This document shows, in pieces, positions 63,220 through 64,000 of a stretch of 64,000 bases of DNA. The position numbers and the translations under genes are program-made. Numbering within the stretch: the first letter of the stretch is position 1; each line of letters opens with the position of its first letter. This DNA comes from Prostheceraeus crozeri. Lineage: Eukaryota; Platyhelminthes; Polycladida; Euryleptidae. The stretch covers positions 620,001 through 684,000 of the forward strand of contig CAJQUW010006340.1 in NCBI GenBank assembly GCA_907163375.1. The letters run 5' to 3'. The notes beneath the pieces were generated by a model. The model saw nothing but the letters and a program-made list of their open reading frames with translations. It was not told the origin of the DNA and made no database searches.

Positions 63220-63474
63220 TAGATGTTTATCTGAGCAAGCAAAGCTACATCCCAAACGATCACAGGTAATTCACATTGAAATTAAATAACCTCCCGTCAG
63301 TTGCCATCAACAATGATTAAGTAGTTAGTAAAGATAAGGATGGTGTATTAAAAACATAATCTTATATTTTAGTATTAGTAATACCAATCATAAAAATCAG
63401 TTACGGTAATAATATGAAACGATGTGAACGTAGCTAACTCGGATATGAGCCATAAATGTTATTTCTCTCATAGG

Positions 63475-64000
63475 CAGTGGCGGACCCAAGGGGGGGAGCC
63501 GGGATGCATCCCCCCCACCAGCTCAAACTTGAACGTGGATTGTAAATGTAAGCAATACATTTTGGCAATTAGTTCATTAAAAGTACAAGTAATGATCGTA
63601 GTCTGGAACATATTTGGCCCAGTTTCTCTTGTGATTATACAATAAACATCTGGATTTCTTATCAGCATGGAGACATGAATTAAGGAAAGGCGAGAACCTC
63701 TAACCAAGGAATGAAGAGGTCTCTGCAGAAGTTTGCTTACATTAAACTGTAGCATCTCTGACGCACAAGGCGCAGGTGACCTGTTTAATGCCGATTTTAG
63801 AAGTTCGACTTGAATTATGTAATTTGCAGATGTTATTCCTATCAACTCCGACAAGATTTCGTTAAGGTTGAATAAGTGATTCTGGACCTGACGACCAACC
63901 GAATTACGCGAGCGGCGAGTGACGAGTGAGCTATCCACTTGTTCTTGAATTTCCAATGAGAACACATGATTTGCACATTCTCGCACTATTCGTTCTTGAT
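63475..64000. mobile_element. End of another element running off the window
   Basis: CAGTGGCGGACCCAAGGGGG at 63,475 has the look of a hAT-type terminal repeat, and CTCATAGG (63,467-63,474) could be the 8-bp duplication. The other end lies outside the window. A minus-strand frame of 172 codons (63,468-63,986) runs across it but matches no family I know. Confidence 0.35.

Larger units (their letters stand above)
61050..63300 (-). mobile_element. Second Penelope-like element, fragment, split by Tc1 copy 2
   Basis: On the minus strand, a GIY-YIG coding part lies at 61,286-61,561. On the far side of the Tc1 insertion (from about 63,270 down to 63,222) lies sequence reading CSFACSDKHL, the Cys-rich segment expected just ahead of GIY-YIG. 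The terminal part with a hammerhead-like core is at 61,139-61,170. The reverse transcriptase is not visible, so the copy is truncated. Both outer edges are uncertain. Confidence 0.65.

Noticed and set aside
63468-63986. 172-codon minus-strand frame at the window end
   Set aside because: It crosses a terminal-repeat-like sequence and matches no known family, so it is mentioned only under that element.

Overview
The window is a stretch of invertebrate animal genome, AT-rich and dominated by transposable elements. The species cannot be named from sequence. Evidence for an animal: two intact DEG/ENaC sodium-channel genes, a full Polinton, Penelope-like elements with GIY-YIG endonuclease, a Jockey/CR1-type LINE, two Tc1 copies, a PIF/Harbinger element with a MADF partner gene, and a hAT element.

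Layout. 1-10.7 kb is mostly non-coding. It holds a 263-bp foldback element, one copy of a dispersed repeat, and a 2.6-kb Penelope-like element (PLE) with long inverted arms, a one-sided tail and a 12-bp target duplication. The first DEG/ENaC gene is at 10.8-12.3 kb (minus strand). 13.4-16 kb is a decayed LINE carrying a second foldback element. 16-18.9 kb is unassigned. A Tc1 copy starts at 18.9 kb and is split by the Polinton. 45-48.4 kb is unassigned. The second DEG/ENaC gene is at 48.5-50.0 kb (plus strand), head-to-head with the first. A hAT element lies at 50.8-53.1 kb, a second copy of the dispersed repeat at 53.4-54.7 kb, the Harbinger element at 56.1-60.5 kb, and a PLE fragment split by a second Tc1 copy at 61-63.3 kb. 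The tip of one more element is at 63.5 kb.

The Polinton (19,213-44,309, about 25.1 kb) has terminal inverted repeats of about 250 bp, about 97% identical by eye, and a perfect 6-bp target duplication (TAGGGC). It looks structurally complete but is a fossil with roughly eight to ten coding breaks. It carries the standard set (protein-primed DNA polymerase B, retrovirus-like integrase with chromodomain, FtsK/HerA-type ATPase, adenain-like protease, double-jelly-roll major capsid protein, other structural proteins) and several unusual parts: a TATA-binding-protein-like gene, an IAP-like UBA-RING gene, a DEDDh-exonuclease-like region, and separate copies of the zinc-finger module found at the front of its polymerase. 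The TIRs carry a TATA box and arrays of a GGAGCAC-type motif; the same motif recurs at two internal promoter-like sites, suggesting a shared transcription switch.

Most interesting: (1) the TBP-like plus UBA-RING gene pair beside polB, (2) the repeated promoter motif, and (3) a set of PLE-type insertions, two of them tiny palindromes, with the same TSD-arm-arm-tail-TSD plan and hammerhead-like cores.
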